The notes under the pieces: model-generated
Databases searched by the model: none
What the model was told of the DNA's origin: nothing
What the model saw: only the letters and a program-made list of their open reading frames with translations
In this document: one piece after another, positions 43,312 through 55,689 of the stretch
Position numbering within the stretch: position 1 is the stretch's first letter
Layout: each line of letters begins with the position of its first letter
Translations under genes and position numbers: made by a program
Source: Trichomonas vaginalis G3
Lineage: Eukaryota > Parabasalia > Trichomonadida > Trichomonadidae
Direction: 5' to 3'
Assembly: GCF_026262505.1 (NCBI RefSeq)
Contig: NC_067204.1
Coordinates: 13,906,522-13,970,521 of the forward strand
DNA length: 64,000 bases

Positions 43312-44590
43312 TTACTGAAATAATTTCGTCATCTTTTCTATCGGATAAAAAAATATTTTTTTAAATTTACTCATAAAAATTTTTCTTTGTATATACGCCG
43401 TTCTGAAGTCTAAAAGATTTTTGACATTTGCCAAGAATGTTCGTTTAGACGCTGTCATATAACCATACTCTTGACAATATTGTTTATATGAATCGTACAA
43501 TGACCTTTCATCTAAACACTCAAAGTTAGTTCATCTATAAACAGTTCATATACACTCTTGTTTGCTTCTAACAATGTTTGTCTTTCTTCGGTATGGAATT
43601 TGTCTTGGATTGAACTTTGAAATATCTAATGTCATGAAATATGAGAACAAGTGGTTGTAAAAGTTAGGTGTCAAAGTTTCTGCTAAGTCGTCAAAATATT
43701 CTGTATCTTGCATATGAGAATCTGACGTTTGACAACTACATATCTTCTGTCAGAACTTTCTAACTTCATCGGAACGGCGTGTTGAAACCATAATGAAATT
43801 TGCAACATTTCACAAACTCTTTGGTCTTTATTTTTCTTTCAACAACTCCAACTTTGTCTGTTATAAGACTCTTCAAAGCATCCGAGTTCAAAACTTTTGT
43901 TGTATCTATACTTTGAAGTTCGTTACATACTATAAGTTTCATATTCTAATTGAGGAGTTAAACTTGCCACAGATGTTTCTAAGTTTGTCATATTCGGGTT
44001 CGAATAGCCCTCTAACAGTTTGCACAAGATATCTGTAAAGAATGTGTTCTTACCTGTTCCTTGTTTTCCAATTTAATGAGAGCAGTTTCATTTTTAGCAC
44101 TTGGATGTTGTAAGATGTTTGCAAAACCAACATAAAGATATACTCATAGACTCTTTCGTTTCCATTGCATATAATTTCTTTGACATGGTCTAACCAAGCT
44201 TCTATAATTTTTCTTTCCATTTCTACTTGTTCGTATTTATATCCAGTGAAGATAGAATAGAAGTTTGGAGAAGGTGTATAGAACTTTATACCTCGAACTG
44301 AAAAATCTTCTAACTTTGACAATAAGATATCCCAAGCATCTAACATCTTCATTCCAACTTGTACAACTTTTATTTTCTTAAGTTTCTGTCTACATTCTTG
44401 TTCTGAAACTATGTTGCTCTTGGTTTGTTAAAGACAACATCCCATTTTTCATAACATAACATTCTGGGCAGAGTCGACATAAAGACTAAACGTTTCAAAT
44501 TCTCGACTGCTTTGTTATAGTCTCTAAATGGACACATTATTTCTGAACGCTTTGGAAGTCATAAAAATCTGAAACGTCTATTCTGTACAT
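43312..44590 (-). CDS. Superfamily 3 (D5-like) helicase of Maverick 1
   Basis: The ATG near 44590 (MYRIDVSDFYDFQ) follows the same A/T leader as the polymerase. The middle holds a Walker A-like motif of the QGTGKNTFF type near 44070, and the 3' third holds an IPMKxESSDRRYVVV-type segment near 43740-43770, the sensor/arginine-finger region typical of poxvirus D5 and virophage SF3 helicases. The enzyme would unwind DNA during element replication. The copy is broken by several breaks. The matching gene starts in element 2 at 63850. Confidence 0.6.
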
Positions 44591-44592
44591 TT

Positions 44593-45413
44593 TTATAAAA
44601 ATAAAAAAAATATTTTTTTATTCTTGACTTTGTTGTTGCATTTGTTCCATTTGTTGCATTGTTGTTCTTGAGCTATTTGTTGTTGAAGTTGTTCTTGTAG
44701 TACAATACTTTCACCAGTTGCATCTTCCAATTCGAAACTTTCTGCCGTCATTGACAATACATAGGACATAAAAGTTTTACAGGAACAAAAGTTTGCGTCA
44801 ACTAAGGTTAAGTTTATGTTTGCTAAGTGTTTGAGTTTATAAAGCTGAAACTCTGCATTCGAATGAACAATAGGCAAACCAGCAGAGAAAGTGTTGTTTA
44901 TACGCATGATATCTTTTGGTCATAGTAGTTTCTGTCAACATTCGAATAGCACTTTGAACCTAAGTTTGAAACAATATATAAAATAGGTGTGCTTAATGTC
45001 AATGGAATAGACATTCCTGTATGACACCTTTTCCTGTTATAGGAAATTGTTGGTAGTAAAAACCAGAAATAAGTTTTGTATTATAGCTCATATTGTTTAT
45101 AGTAAACTCAGTCGGACATCCAAACATAATGAAACCTGCTCTAGTTGCAGCACATGTTACACCCGTCCTTAAAGTATTAAATAAGTCAACAAAACCTGTT
45201 GTGGTATATCTGATAAGTATCTTCAAAGGAGTATTTTTTACCATTCACAACAATAAAATCTTCTGTGTCAAAAGCAAAACAGGCTTTAGTCGTCATTGTG
45301 TTTAAGGTTAGTTTACAATATCGTCCTTGAGGACTTTTGTAAGTTTGTTGTTATAGAATTATATGACTCAGGTTTTTAGTCGTAATAGTATAAACCACTA
45401 TGTCTTCTGCCAT
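44593..45413 (-). CDS. Minor capsid (penton-like) protein, element 1 copy
   Basis: Collinear with the uninterrupted version at 63004 in element 2. Content is beta-rich (NINLTLVDANF, FIMFGCPTEFTINNMSYN) with a Gln-rich C-terminal tail, as expected for a single-jelly-roll penton. The position, near the major capsid gene and on the same strand, fits. Broken, with several breaks. Confidence 0.45.
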
Positions 45414-45417
45414 TTAC

Positions 45418-45690
45418 TTAGCAAATAAATTTTAATGAAATGTTGGTTCGTCAAATATTTTTATGACGTCTGGGAAACTATATTTTAAGTTCAACGTTTC
45501 ACCTCCTTTCATAACGTATATCTTGTCAATGACATTATATGAAACACCACAGCAACTAACGTCGGGTCTATTTCTTTGATGTTTATATCGTCTGCCTCTT
45601 CAAAAGTTTCAATAGTTCTTTCAAAATTTCATGAGGTGCGATGACATATGAGTTCACTTTTACAGGGTTGTGTTCGACCAAGTTTAACAT
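45418..45690 (-). CDS. Unknown 91-residue protein, element 1 copy
   Basis: Counterpart of 62724-62999 in element 2. Its ATG overlaps the stop of the preceding gene as TAATG, in both copies. Content includes a CCGVSYNVIDKIYVMKGGE-type segment. Broken in this copy. No family is recognised. Confidence 0.4.
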
Positions 45691-45993
45691 TATACCTAAA
45701 GCTTGACAAATCTTCTCCTGAGTTTTAAGTTTGTCTTTCAGTTGTTTGTAGTCATTTCGAATATCTGCAACAGAACTTAAGTCTCTGCTAACTTCAGGAT
45801 ATGTTGGTTGTTCTTTACAGGAACTATTGTTATACCATCTTCGTCTTCGTATGGTTTCCCCACTTCAACATCTTTCTTTGACATTGACAACAACACTTTG
45901 ACTGTTTGTTGAGTTGGTGAATTTAACTTCACATCTGCCACCGCCATTAAAACCTTTTGAAACACTCACGCTTCTATTTTTCGGAAATGACAT
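45690..45993 (-). CDS. Unknown 101-residue protein, element 1 copy
   Basis: Counterpart of 62420-62724 (MSFPKNRSVSVSKG). The start lies only 18 bases from the divergent gene at 46012, so the two share a compact promoter. Broken in this copy. No family is recognised. Confidence 0.45.
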
Positions 45994-46011
45994 TTTACTT
46001 AGAATAAAAAG

Positions 46012-46431
46012 ATGGACGTATTCGGATATCTCTTCGAATTGAAGCAGAACAAAGTTTACACACACAAACAATACAAATACATTGACAGAATAGTTCTTTA
46101 TACACAACAATGGAAATGTTATAGAATAGCAGGTCTTTGCTGAACCAAAATATTTTCATAAAGCAAAGAAGTTGGTATAACTGAAATGGTGAAAGTTCTT
46201 GAAGCAGACAAAAATATAACTTCAAAACTTACAGATATTTCTAAAGGTAAGTTTATAATACAATATTATGTCAAAACTGGCGTACTGTCAATATTTGACG
46301 GAGAGAAGTCAGTTCAAGAACAACTTACTGACCTGCTGCCAAAATCTGCTCGATGGAAGCTGTCGTTATGCCAATCTGAGGAGCCCCAGCAGTTTTCATC
46401 GAACGAATCTTCAAAAGAGCATCTTCCGTGA
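46012..46431 (+). CDS. Unknown protein convergent with the capsid gene, element 1 copy
   Basis: Starts MDVFGYLFELKQNK; the later part reads MVKVLEADKNITSKLTDISKG and FIIQYYVKTGVLSIFDG. The 3' end overlaps the last roughly 100 bases of the major capsid gene on the other strand, in both element copies. Broken in this copy. No family is recognised. Confidence 0.45.
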
Positions 46432-47928
46432 AAAGTGCTATTGGTTTTGTAAACTTCATTGCTCTCAGTTCATATGGACCGTCTCTGTCACCAGTAATTG
46501 TATTTGTACAGTACCAACAGTTGAAATACCACCCATAAAGTCTTCTGAGTCAGCAAATGGAATGCCAAGCCAAAAGTTTGAACGGTCTCCATTTGTATAT
46601 GGAGTTTTTTGACCTCCTGTATGAGTCCATACTTTCACATATGGCATAATAGAACTTTGCATTTCAGGGTTAATGGTTGTTGTGAAGTTGTTGTTAAAGT
46701 TCATAGCATCTAATGTCAAGTTGTATGACCTCATATCCTCAACTGTAGAATATTCTTCTCTTGGATAATATTTGCCATCTATGTTTATATGATATTTAAT
46801 AACCAGGGTTGTAGAAACAAGAATAGTCATTTATAGTTCGTCTTGAACAGTACAAACATAGTATCTGCGTGTTCATTGCAGTTGTTAAAGCAATATCTGT
46901 TCTTGCACCTGCGGTTCCTGGATTTTGGTTTCCAACTTCACCTGCAAAGTCTTTGACAGATATTTGGTGTATAGGGAACATAAGTGGAACTGCAATATAT
47001 TTGGCAGCTAAAGCATTTGAAATATCTGGTCCAACATATAGACTGCAAGTCTGCTTTCTATTCTCTTGCATTCAAATTTTTCGCATGTGAACCTAACTGG
47101 GTCCCAAGCAGTTCCAGCAGCATTGAAATAATACTTTACTTCAGTGTTGAGGTTTGAGAAACCAAAGTCTAAGTCAACTTTGTCTTTGCAAAAGTCACAG
47201 AACTTGGCTCCACCAGTTCCAGCTACAGTAATAGTGAATGGGTCTTGTGTTGGTGCAATGACTAAGTTATTTTTGCTTGGAGTAAGTTCAATAGAAATTT
47301 TTCCTGCCCAGTTTGGCAAGTATCTTAAAAACCTGAAGATGAGGAAAGATGACAAAGGAACTCTAAGTTTCAGTTTTACTTTAGTGACAGCATTTCCATC
47401 TGAACCAGAAAGGTTAACATAAACTCCTGGAACGTTAGGGTCAAGTCTTCTTATTTTCTCAATAGTTGCATACTGGTCTGTTTGTTCTCTAGCTTGTGGT
47501 TGTACTGAGTTTCTCAAAGCGAACCATTCATAGTTTGCCCATGTTACTGTTTGAACTAAGTCAGAGTTAGAATATATCTTATATCCCATGAAAACTTCTG
47601 GAGCATATTGGTATCCGACATAGAAAATTCCATTGCAACCTTTCTTGTCAGACAACTTGGCAGAAGGTTTTATTTCAATGTCTTGTTCCACGTATAAGAA
47701 AGAGTTGTCAATAGAAATTATATGAAACCTGTCGCAAGCAATATCTACTGTTGTTGAAGAACCTTCTCCAAACTCACCTACGTTTCCATAAGAAACAGCA
47801 GTTGTATATTCGTAAGTTCCAGGAACTATTTCTGACCTTCTAATGGCATTGTCGCATTCGTTATACCATTCGGAAACATTTCCATTCATAGCATCCAAAA
47901 CTGTTGGCGTTATATTCTGAGCGTACAT
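46325..47928 (-). CDS. Major capsid protein (double-jelly-roll type) of Maverick 1
   Basis: About 530 codons in total. The N-terminal half contains AVSYGNVGEFGEGSS and QDIEIKPSAKLSDK strands and LRVPLSSFLIFRFLRYLP. The C-terminal half contains KYIAVPLMFPIHQISVKDF. The size, beta-rich pattern, and place beside penton-like and packaging genes match Polinton double-jelly-roll capsid genes. The leader ATTTTTACTCATATGAAATG resembles that of other structural genes. Broken, with a few breaks; about 95% similar by eye to 60486-62089. Confidence 0.7.
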
Positions 47929-47960
47929 TTCATATGAGTAAAAATATAGAATAGTTGGAT

Positions 47961-50900
47961 TTATATGTCATAATAGAACCCACTCCGACCAAGCTTTACT
48001 TTCTTCCTGACTGAGTTTTTAACTCTTCTTTTTCCTTCATTGCCCTCTGCTTGAAGTTGTTGCATCTTTGCATTATGTTCATCTAGTATGTTGCAATTTC
48101 CCATGTCCTTTTTGCCTTTTGGCTCTGGTCGCCCATCTCAGGTAACCTATATCCTAGAAAGAGTTTGTCATAGTCTGTATTTGAGTCTTCGCGTATTGTT
48201 TGCATGACTCTTTCCTGAGTTTCCGGTTCAAGCTCTTCAAACAGTGCCTGTCCATATGGAATAAGCTCGTTTCCAAATATATGTTTTTGAGCCATTCTGG
48301 TTTTCTTTCCATGTTACCAACAATATCTTTTGTGAATGGGAAAGCTTTTACCCAATCTTTCAGTCTTGCGTCGTTTATTTCTGTAGTTGGTTTTATTTTG
48401 TCAAGGAAACATGTTTTTCAATACAACATTTCATTTGGTACTGTCCATTTGAGTTTTCTTAAATATTCATCCCTTCTCGGTTCATTGTCTGCAAAGTAAT
48501 TTTTATGACATTTTGTAAACTTTCGTTTGCAAGGTCATGTACAATAGGTTCTCTTCCTTCTCCCTCCCTAACTTTCTTTCTAAAACTCTTCACCAAATAT
48601 ACCATCTCTATGGTTCTGTGTAGTTCTTTGAGATAAATGTTCTAGAACGTCAGGTGTTATATTTCCATCAGCCATGTTCATTTCATACTGGTCCAAAATA
48701 TCTGCATGTTCATATCTTTCAATGGCATTAAAGCCGCGCTGAAATACCAGCTATATCTGGTTCACCATTGACTTCCATTGCGTCTACAACTTCTTGGAAT
48801 TGTGGTTGTAAGTTTATGAACCACCTATCTGGGTTAGCTTTATGACCCCATCTCATTGTAGTTCCATCGTCTGCAGAAACAAAAGTAGGTTTGTTTCCAT
48901 CTTGGCTAGGTTCTGAATGAACTTTAAACAATGTTTCATTTCTATATGTTTTCTTGAAATTTAACCTTTTATCTTCACCGAGTTCATCCGAAGATTGAAC
49001 GTTAAATGCTCGTAAGTAAAAAGGGTTGTTGTATTTGTGTACATTTTTTTTCAGTACTTCCATTCTATGCTGAATATTTTCATCTGGTGTTGGAGTCTTT
49101 TGTATGTCGGCAAACATTTTTCGATATTCTTCTACTATGTCAGCCGAATTTTTTTTAGACTCTTGGAAAGATTCCATATTCACCGCATACTCTTGTTGAG
49201 GGTCAAGATTTTTCGGCTGTTCCAAATCTTCATCTAGTTCTGTGAAGTTAGTTTCCAAAGGAGTGACTTGTTCGTTTCCTTCAGGCTCTTCTAGCTGTTG
49301 TTGCTGAACTATTTCTTCCATGTCTGGTTGTATCTGAACTTCTTCCTGTGGAGTTTCTTGTACCTCATCTGCTGGCATTTCATATATTCCGAGACCGTTT
49401 TTAAAAAGTTCCCTATCTAAGTCATCCGGACTCATAAACCTTTCTTTTTTCGTTCCGTCTCTATTTTTTACGCGTTTCATGAAGAGAGTTGAATTATCAT
49501 TTAGCTCTGACACCAAATATCTTGGAGTAAATTCAGTCATGTCATTTGGATGATATGCTATTAAATCATATCCCTTAGCGAGCTTGTATTTTCCAGGTTT
49601 GAAATTATATCCCATTTGGTGCTGAGCCATAAAGCTAAATAGGTTCGGGTCAGTATTTCCTTCCTTGAACTTTCTAATAGCTTCTTTATATCTGTCACTA
49701 AAGTCAAGAGTATCTGGGTAACCATACTCTTCCTTAAGCATTTTTAAGAATTCTTGGTTTCCTTGTTCTCTACTTCTTTTATGTCCTTGCTCTGTTTGTG
49801 CTGGTTGTTGTGCTTGGTGTGGCGGTGGTTTCTGTGCTGGTTGTTGTGTTGTTGTTGTGTTGGTTTTGGTTGTTGTTGTGGTGCATGCCTGTGTCTATGT
49901 CCATGTGACGATGTAAATGTGTTAGGTAGTCCTGGTGCAGGTGCTGCTTTGGAGGGTTTGGTGGTATAATAAGTTCCACCAGCTGGCACATATGTTCCAT
50001 CTGCAGCGTAATGTCCTACCTGACTTTTCGTTTTTAAGAAAGCATTTACTAGGTCTGTTTGGTCTGTTGTAACTCTTTCTTGACTTTTCAACAACAGTTG
50101 CTCTAACGGCGTCATAGGCACTTTGAACTGCCTGTCTCGTTGCTGCGCATCTGTTATTTTTCGTCATATTTTGTGCTACTTCTCTTAACTCGTTGTCGAA
50201 ACCTTCAGACTTCAGTTTCTTTCCAGATGAGAAGTCGTTCACTTGTTTCACCTTACTATGAAGAGCTTCGAAGGCGTTCTTAAAGTCAGCATTCGTTAAA
50301 GCTTCATTTGAACTGTCTTCATCCGCTTTATTTTTTGTCCTTATTGACCCTATGAGTTGGGCTGCTTTAGCGTTGGCTTGGGCATCTAACAGTCATTGTT
50401 AGCTTTTATATATTCTGCGCTTTTCATTGCCTTTTGCATGGCTGCGTCGTTATTTTTACTTTCTTGTGCTAAGTTTTCATACTGTACGGTTTGGTTTTGC
50501 AACTGTAAAAGTTTTTCTGCCTTTACATTTGCTTCAACTTCTTTTTTATACTCATCGCTATCATATATGTCTTCAGGGCTTTTTGTTTTATTTCTTCATC
50601 TTTCAGTACTTTATATTGAGTAGTATGGTTTTTCAAATTTATAACATCTTGTTCCATTTTTGCTACTTCTGCTGCTTTTTCTGACACTTTTTTCGCATAT
50701 TCCTCTGTACTTAGTTCTTTCAGTTGTTCTTCTTTCTTCTTTTTCTCTACGTTTAACTCATTGAGTTTCTTTGTGTGTCTGTCATATTCTAGTTTCTTTT
50801 CGTTTTCACTTATTTGCTTCTGTATGTCTATGTTTGACTTTTTGACATCTGTTATTTGATTTTTGAGTGAACTCAAATTCATTTGACTTTGAGGGTTATA

Positions 50901-51141
50901 AGCTGTTCCGTCTGCAGCTCCACCATAGGCCTGCCATTTTCGCTAAAAGTGCCGCTCTTAAACCTCCACTCTGTGCACCAATAACTCGGTTTAAAAGCAT
51001 AGGGTTGCTTGACATTTGTTGCAACATAGTGGGGTCATTCAGCATTTGTTGTTGCAACTGTTGTTGTGGTGTCAGTTTTACTATTGGATGTTTCAATGCT
51101 CTCTTCCTCTTACGTATATTCTTACGTAGCTTACGTGGCAT
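47961..51141 (-). CDS. Large core/structural protein region of Maverick 1
   Basis: Spans about 1,060 codons; one or two genes. It starts with a very basic segment (MPRKLRKNIRKRKRALKHP), then a Gln/Met-rich part, a long coiled coil (KKKKEEQLKELSTEEY), a Pro/Gln/His-rich linker, and a C-terminal globular part with FSFMAQHQMGYNFKPGKYKL and ERVMQTIREDSN, ending KLGPRGFYYDI. The basic N terminus suggests DNA binding inside a virion. Broken, with several breaks. The same region occurs at 57257-60453. Confidence 0.55.
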
Positions 51142-51575
51142 TTTAAGTGAAGTTAAAAAGCGGTTTTTGACAGATGTTTATATGACACTATTTGTTCAGC
51201 ACAAAAAACTACTCGGTCAAAGTGTTGTCAGTTTTGTAAAATAACCGTCCTATCTCATTCTATAAGGGGGAAAGTCTTCTCAAAGTATACTTCCTTGGAA
51301 CGCCTGTAACTTTTCCTGTAGCGACGATAGACCCTTACTTGTCCGGACAAAGTTATACTATTTTGAGTGCTCTACAAAAAGTCAACGGCGACGACTCTCA
51401 AAAACCGTTGTGTAAAAAGTTTTACCGTTGGACAAAAAGTATGTATAGAAACAAAAAACGTTTATAGTTCATTCAATATTTGAGATGGAACGGTTTGCCA
51501 ACGGAGACTTTTCAATAAAATAAAAAAAATAGAGGGGGTTACCGTTGACGAAAACGGTTTATTTTAAACTTTTCT
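51142..51575. promoter_or_regulatory. Divergent promoter region with five CAACGG (Myb-type) sites
   Basis: Lies between the divergent genes at 51141 (minus) and 51576 (plus). CAACGG or its complement occurs at 51383, 51405, 51425, 51499 and 51542. This is the canonical Myb core (YAAC-G/T-G), and trichomonads have many Myb factors. This stretch is absent from element 2, where 25-bp repeats replace it. Confidence 0.4.
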
Positions 51576-52488
51576 ATGAGTAGTCCGAAAAAAACAGTTT
51601 ATTTTTGTCTAATGGAAGCCAACATTAACAATTCTCAACCGCTAACCAAAGCCAAAGCCCCACAACCTCCAAGAACCGGCACAGCGGTTAGAATAACCAC
51701 CAAAAAGTCTAACAGCGAATTAAGAGAAATTCTTCAACAAATTTGCTCTAAATATCTCAAAGACGCCGAAGAAAATACACAACCAGACTACATACAATAC
51801 TCAGTTCTGTGAAGTTCTGAACAAAGCAATTGCTAGTTCAATTGAACTTACTAAGACAATTCCAAGTCCAATTGAGCTTAGCGATGTCTTAGTTCAGTAT
51901 TTTCCAACATTTACTAAGCTTATAATGTTGAGAACTTTATACCAAGTTCGTCAAAATCTTCCTCGTAACATCCAACGGTCATTCGACAAGACAATTGCCG
52001 AATTCCAAGTCTTTAGTTACGGATATGACCAAGATGAATACGTTGACGAGTTCGGAGACAACTGTACAAAATGGTTTGAATGCTATACGACAACACAATT
52101 TGAATTCGACTTTCTCGAATTCAACGCAGCAACTATTCATATCATTGCTCTTTACCTTTCCGAACAAGAACAAGACCTCGCAGATGGAGATGTTGTTACT
52201 GTCGTCATGGAAACTCCTGAACAATTCGGAAAAAAGAAGTCTCTAATTGCCAAATTTGTTCCAGGACATCAGCTTTTCCAACGCACAGAAGTCTTCTGTA
52301 TTCCTGGAACTAAGTTCTTTGTCAAGAGCGAACTCAAACAAAGATATAATGTGTCATTCAATTACACATTATATAATGTTTTCGACCCAGAAGAAGACTT
52401 CTTCCCAGAAGCAATGGAAGAGGAAGAAGAAGAGAAACACGAAGAAGAGAAACACGAAGAGTCCTCCGAATTCACACCAGAAGACTAA
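51576..52488 (+). CDS. Unknown protein with an acidic tail (element 1, right end)
   Basis: Starts MSSPKKTVYFCLMEANIN. Coding similarity continues through LRTLYQVRQNLPRNIQRSF and a beta-rich part (DFLEFNAATIHIIALYL) to an acidic low-complexity end (EEEEEKHEEEKHEE). Broken in this copy. It is the last gene before the terminal repeat and is absent from the visible part of element 2. No family is recognised. Confidence 0.45.
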
Positions 52489-52530
52489 CAATTTTCCGAA
52501 TAAAAACCTCATTTTATACTAAACATCTTC

Positions 52531-52567
52531 GGGGCTAGAAGGGGCGCAGCCCCTGGAAGCCCCACTA

Positions 52568-52597
<30 letters not shown>
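52531..52597. repeat. Right terminal inverted repeat of Maverick 1: hairpin plus T28
   Basis: Nested stems GGGGCT...AGCCCC and, inside, GGGGC-GCA-GCCCC, followed by ACTACC and a T28 tract (52570-52597). It is an inverted match to 56206-56300, the end of element 2, over about 70 bp. Confidence 0.8.
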
Positions 52598-52600
<3 letters not shown>

Positions 52601-52996
52601 GTGAAAAGAAAGAGAATGTGATAAAACAATGATGAATATAAAATGAAAGAGAATTATATGAAATGAAAGAAAATTATATAAAATAATGATAAATATGAAA
52701 TGAAAGAGAATGTAATAAAACAATGATAAATATGAAAAGAAAGAGAACAGGATAAAACAATGATAAATATAAAAAGAAAGAGAAGGCCATAAAACATTGA
52801 TAAATATGAAAAGAAATGGAATTTGATAAAACAATGATAAATATGAAATGAAAGAGAATTCTATAAAACAATGATAAATATGAAATGAAAGAGAATTCTA
52901 TAAAACATTGATAAATATGAAATGAAAGAGAATGCCATAAAACATTGATAAATATGAAAAGAAATGGAATTTGATAAAACAATAATAAACATGAAA
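52598..52996. repeat. 37-bp minisatellite, left block (about 10.6 units)
   Basis: Direct repeats of a unit built on ATAAAACAATGATAAATATG and AAATGAAAGAGAATTCT. Units differ by substitutions and some are shortened. The block is cut at 52996 by the 3.1-kb transposon and resumes at 56112. Confidence 0.9.
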
Positions 52997-53799
52997 AAAG
53001 GTGACCAAACTATTTTTTGAAAGTCCGCCATAACTTTAATGGTACTATTTCAGCGTGTACAATGAATACAAAAATTCTAAGAGTGCCACATAAAATAGTA
53101 CTTTAGACTTGAGTTAATGCTACCAAGCAAATGTTAAAAAGATGACTTTAGTGTTTTGATAATCAAAGATTAAAATCATTATTGTCTAAATCAATAATCA
53201 TAACGACAGAAGTTAATGTTTTTTCATCAGTGCTTTAAATCCACTTTTAAAAGTATACCTCAAAAATCAAAATATCAAAAAAAAATTGGCCGATAGGTTT
53301 GGCTTTAATTTTTGTCTGCTTTTATGATTTGATATGGATGTTATAATTTTAAAAATTGAGCCAAATTCACCAATAGATTTTTGAGATTTGCAAATACTCA
53401 ATAATTTTCAGCGTGTTATCTTTTATTAAAAGAACTATTTGGTTTCAGTATCATATAAATTGATATTTACTTTCTATTTGAACCTTCATTTAGCTAATGA
53501 TTTAATAATACAGATTTCATCTAGTCCTTATAAGAGAATTTTGAATTTGTTATAATAAAAAAACAAACAGATATAGCTTACACTTCTATAATAAAGATAC
53601 CTTTTATAGAAATCAGTATGAAATGTGTTTTTTGACACGTAAAGCTCTCAATTCATTATAACATGTTTGTCGATTTTTATCTATTTTTCGCTTTCATTAT
53701 CTATGATATTAAAAATTATGTCATCAGAATGTGAAATAATTAAACAAATGCCCTGCGGGAAGTATTTTATACTAGAATTTATAAAAAACACTGTACGTT

Positions 53800-53875
53800 T
53801 AGCCTACTGGTTATGTCGTGGGGTTCAAAGGCAATATGTTCAAATCAGTAAGCACCCGGTTTTTTTATATTTTTT
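53800..53875 (+). other. tRNA-like pol III unit (SINE- or tRNA-derived)
   Basis: An A-box-like TAGCCTACTGGTTA is followed 35 bases later by a B-box-like TGTTCAAATCA, then a T7 run at about 53860. The acceptor stem does not pair, so it is not a working tRNA. Confidence 0.35.
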
Positions 53876-55689
53876 TTAACAAGGTGAATATAACTTTTGA
53901 TCGAAATCAATGAGTTACATGAATTATCATTTATCTAACTACAATTAAATTGTGAAAATATACTATCCAATATTAGCGTTTAATAAAATCAAAGATTATT
54001 GACTTATATTTTGAAAGTAATCTAAGCAGAATTTAGATATCCAAATTCTAAATATCTTCATGCTTAGATGCTAGATAATATATTCTTATTTGAAAAATTT
54101 ATAATGTTATTATTTTCTTATTTGATATTTACTACAAGCAGAAAAGCATTTATATTGTAAATTAACAGATTATGATAATTATACTCGTTTTTATATGTTC
54201 TTAATGAAGAATATCAAACGTATTTCTATGAGTTTTAAAAAATGAAAAGTTTTAATATGGCTAATATATTTATTATCATTAATAGAATAAAAAAGTTTTT
54301 TTCGCATATCACTCGATGATTTACCTTCGAGTTTTGATAAATTTCGAAAAAATTTAAGGAATGCTCTTTGAATTTCTTTACCTATAAGCATATTATCTGC
54401 CGTATTATTTTTCGCTAATTGTAGAATTTTATTTAATTTTAATAATTAACCTTCTAAGCTTATTGAGAGATCACATTGTATATTTGATACGTAGTACATA
54501 TGCTAAATCTGTGAATTAGATTGTAAGATATTGAACAAACGTTCTTAAACATTTTAGATTTTAGGGAATTACTGAATTAAACTATATTTCTTATATGATA
54601 TCTTCATGTTTGGATGCTTTGGGTATAATTTATTGGGCTTTTTCTATCCAAATGTTTGGCAATGGTAACCCAATTTCTAACAAATTTATGATGGAAAAAT
54701 TTATGACTTTTATGGAGCCGAAAAAAAAGCATAGAATGAATAAGACTATTAAAGATAAGCTGTAATTTGATTGTGAATTTTAAGAAAAGAATTTGGATTA
54801 AAATTTGAAATTCTTTTTTTTTGAAAATTAGCCGATGATATGCTTAAGCTAAAAATTACTAGAAGCGGTGTGATATAATTTATATAAAAAAACTCATAAT
54901 TGCCATTATTATTGGTACATATAAAGTCAAATTATAATTTGCAGTTATGCTTTAATCAAAATCTATATTGAAACGCTTTGTCCCATCCATTAAAAAGGCT
55001 GTCGCATATAAATCCAAACATTTGCTTGGTATGTACTTTTCCATTTTAACGTCCTGATTGATATAAGTATGTTTTACACTTTAAAATAGTAATTATGACA
55101 ACCTGTACACCATAGAAGTAGGCTATAACAAGAAAAATTAGATTGACATCGAATAATTTCAAGATTTAGAAACAATTTGTAGCTTTCTCAATTATCTAGA
55201 GTTAAAATTCATTTATAATGAGGTCATATATTTTAATTATCTTGTAATAAGGGTTTCGTTTTGCGAAAAAAACGTACAATACGCAATTTCGCTAAAAAAA
55301 CATTTAGCTAGCAATTTCGACCTTTGACTCCACTCAAGACGTCACTTTTTTAATTTTGCGGTATCATATTTTTGGAAAATCTTTATGAATATTATATAAA
55401 AAGTCTCTTTAATATCTATATTTCATATTTTTATCGATTTTTAAAGTTTTTGCGAAAAGTATTCAATTATTTTTGCTATTTGGTCGGGTAAATGTCAGAT
55501 TTGCGACATTTTCTGATATGATATTCAGATTCTACGTTTATATAGTAATTTATGCTTTACATGTATTTTATATAAATTTTTATTGAATTCAAATATTCAA
55601 TAGTTTTTTTATGCTAGATTAGTTGTATTTATTTAAATATATTATATTGGCAACCTTTCTTTACCCTGTCCTAATAAACGCATTTTGTA

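Larger units (their letters stand above)
30206..52597. mobile_element. Maverick/Polinton element 1 (left end hidden in gap), broken fossil
   Basis: About 22.4 kb carrying the Maverick/Polinton hallmark set: retroviral-type integrase, protein-primed DNA polymerase B, packaging ATPase, double-jelly-roll-type major capsid gene and a penton-like gene, plus fibre, HNH, SF3 helicase and several unknown genes. The right end is a terminal inverted repeat of about 70 bp with a hairpin (52531-52563) followed by a T28 tract. The inner part is shared, inverted, with element 2 at 56206-64000. It is broken, with several breaks across its genes, yet close to the second copy, so it is probably young. Length fits the 15-25 kb known for trichomonad Mavericks. 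Confidence 0.9.

Noticed and set aside
49754-50121. Cys/Leu-rich plus-strand frame opposite the Pro/Gln/His linker
   Set aside because: Antisense shadow of the Gln/His-rich linker of the core-type gene.
30206-52597. Adenain-like cysteine protease expected in Mavericks
   Set aside because: I looked for a His/Cys protease motif in the unknown genes and saw none I could support; it may be in the gap or unrecognised.
52565-52982. Minus-strand frames with repeated FHFIFIIV-type peptides
   Set aside because: They are translations of the 37-bp minisatellite; hydrophobic repeats come from its composition.
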